In this document: in pieces, positions 6,395 through 6,987 of the stretch
Numbering within the stretch: the stretch's first letter is position 1
Layout of the letters: each line of letters begins with the position of its first letter
From: Sphingomonadales bacterium
GTDB lineage: Bacteria; Pseudomonadota; Alphaproteobacteria; Sphingomonadales; Sphingomonadaceae
Length of the DNA: 6,987 nt
NCBI GenBank assembly: GCA_017302775.1
Contig: JAFLDC010000142.1
Location: 1 to 6,987, forward strand
Direction of reading: 5' to 3'
Notes under the pieces: model-generated
Seen by the model: only the letters and a program-made list of their open reading frames with translations
Databases searched by the model: none
Told to the model about the DNA's origin: nothing
Translations under genes and position numbers: made by a program

Positions 6395-6987
6395 GGCCGG
6401 ACGGCCCCCGATGCGGGAGCCAGCAGTGTATCCCCGGCGCCAACTCCGGACAGTATCTCAACCTTGCCGGTCTCGCCCGATGGGGCGATCTGCACCGGCA
6501 CTTCCGCAGCACTGCCGTCTTTGCCGACCAAGGTGACGTAATCGATCCCGAAGCGGTTTGTGACAAAGCTCGCCGGGATCAGCAGCGCCTTGCGACTGCC
6601 GGTTTCAACCCTGGCAGCAACGCGGCGGCCGATCAGCTTGCTGTCGATGCCCGGCATATCGACATCGACCGTTATCTTCCCTGCGGTGATCGAAGGATAC
6701 AGTTTGATCACTGCGCCCGGTGCCATCCCCGTTGCGGTCACACGCGAACCAGGGTGCACCTTGTCGGCCAGCGACTCCGGCATTTCCAGCCTCACAATCG
6801 TCGGGCCGGCAGTAATTACCGCGATGGCCATGCCCGGCGCGACCGGTGAGCCGGCAGGGACGTCTGCGCGCAGAACCCGGCCGCTGGCCGGCGCGATCAC
6901 AACGCCCTGCCCTGCTACCGCGCCGACGGCCGATTGCTGGGCACGAGCGGCGCGGATCTGCGCGTCGGCTGCTGCCGCGGCCGCTTC
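6391..6987 (-). CDS. RND periplasmic adaptor (membrane fusion protein, HlyD/AcrA type), C-terminal part (5' truncated by window)
   Basis: The frame is open from the right edge to TGA at 6393-6391, giving 198 visible residues; full adaptors are about 350-400, so the signal peptide and first half lie beyond the window. A GTG at 6900 is internal, since upstream codons read as an Ala/Gln-rich helix (ADAQIRAARAQQSAVGAV), the descending arm of the alpha-hairpin. Next come the second half of the lipoyl/barrel-sandwich domain (VIAPASGRVLRADVPAGSPV), the beta-barrel domain (about visible residues 65-155, including ALLIPASFV), and the membrane-proximal domain with the typical ending VEILSGVGAGDTLLAPASGAV. 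It would link the pump to an outer-membrane channel across the periplasm. Its 4-base overlap with the pump start shows an operon and pairs the two proteins. The family is certain; export substrate unknown. The operon promoter must lie upstream, outside the window. Confidence 0.93.
   Translation of the reverse strand, partial: EAAAAAADAQIRAARAQQSAVGAVAGQGVVIAPASGRVLRADVPAGSPVAPGMAIAVITAGPTIVRLEMPESLADKVHPGSRVTATGMAPGAVIKLYPSITAGKITVDVDMPGIDSKLIGRRVAARVETGSRKALLIPASFVTNRFGIDYVTLVGKDGSAAEVPVQIAPSGETGKVEILSGVGAGDTLLAPASGAVRP

Overview
This is a high-GC chromosomal window. It looks alphaproteobacterial, and gene style and content resemble sphingomonads and their relatives; that placement is inference from composition and protein flavour only. 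Coding density is very high. There are five or six genes, no gene-free stretch over 140 bases, and no RNA gene, mobile element, CRISPR array or integration scar that I can see.

Left part (1-2844), amino-acid metabolism. The window opens inside the C-terminal two thirds of an amidohydrolase of the N-acyl-D-amino-acid deacylase type (+ strand). It ends 6 bases short of a convergent Lrp/AsnC regulator (1134-1592, - strand). That regulator is divergent from a complete, textbook alanine dehydrogenase gene, ald (1729-2844, + strand). The 136-bp spacer between them carries an imperfect inverted repeat, a second compact dyad and a strong ribosome binding site. The arrangement matches the known pairing of an AldR-like regulator with ald. 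The likely role is amino-acid-responsive control of L-alanine oxidation to pyruvate and ammonia.

Right part (2868-6987), an efflux operon on the - strand. Transcription enters from beyond the right edge and reads a periplasmic adaptor (membrane fusion protein, only its last 198 residues visible), then a full-length 1072-residue RND inner-membrane pump, then a 102-residue ArsR-family repressor. The stop and start codons overlap at both junctions, so the three genes are almost certainly cotranscribed and translationally coupled. No outer-membrane factor is visible; it may lie outside the window or be shared. The operon converges on ald across a 23-bp gap holding a GC-rich hairpin.

The region is mostly conventional. 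The point most worth a second look is the terminal ArsR protein. It resembles the BigR/SqrR/YgaV group of persulfide-responsive repressors but carries four cysteines, three of them in its last eight residues, and it is coupled to an RND pump. This suggests an efflux system controlled by reactive sulfur, thiol-reactive compounds or metal. The ald/Lrp spacer, with its symmetrical elements, is the second.
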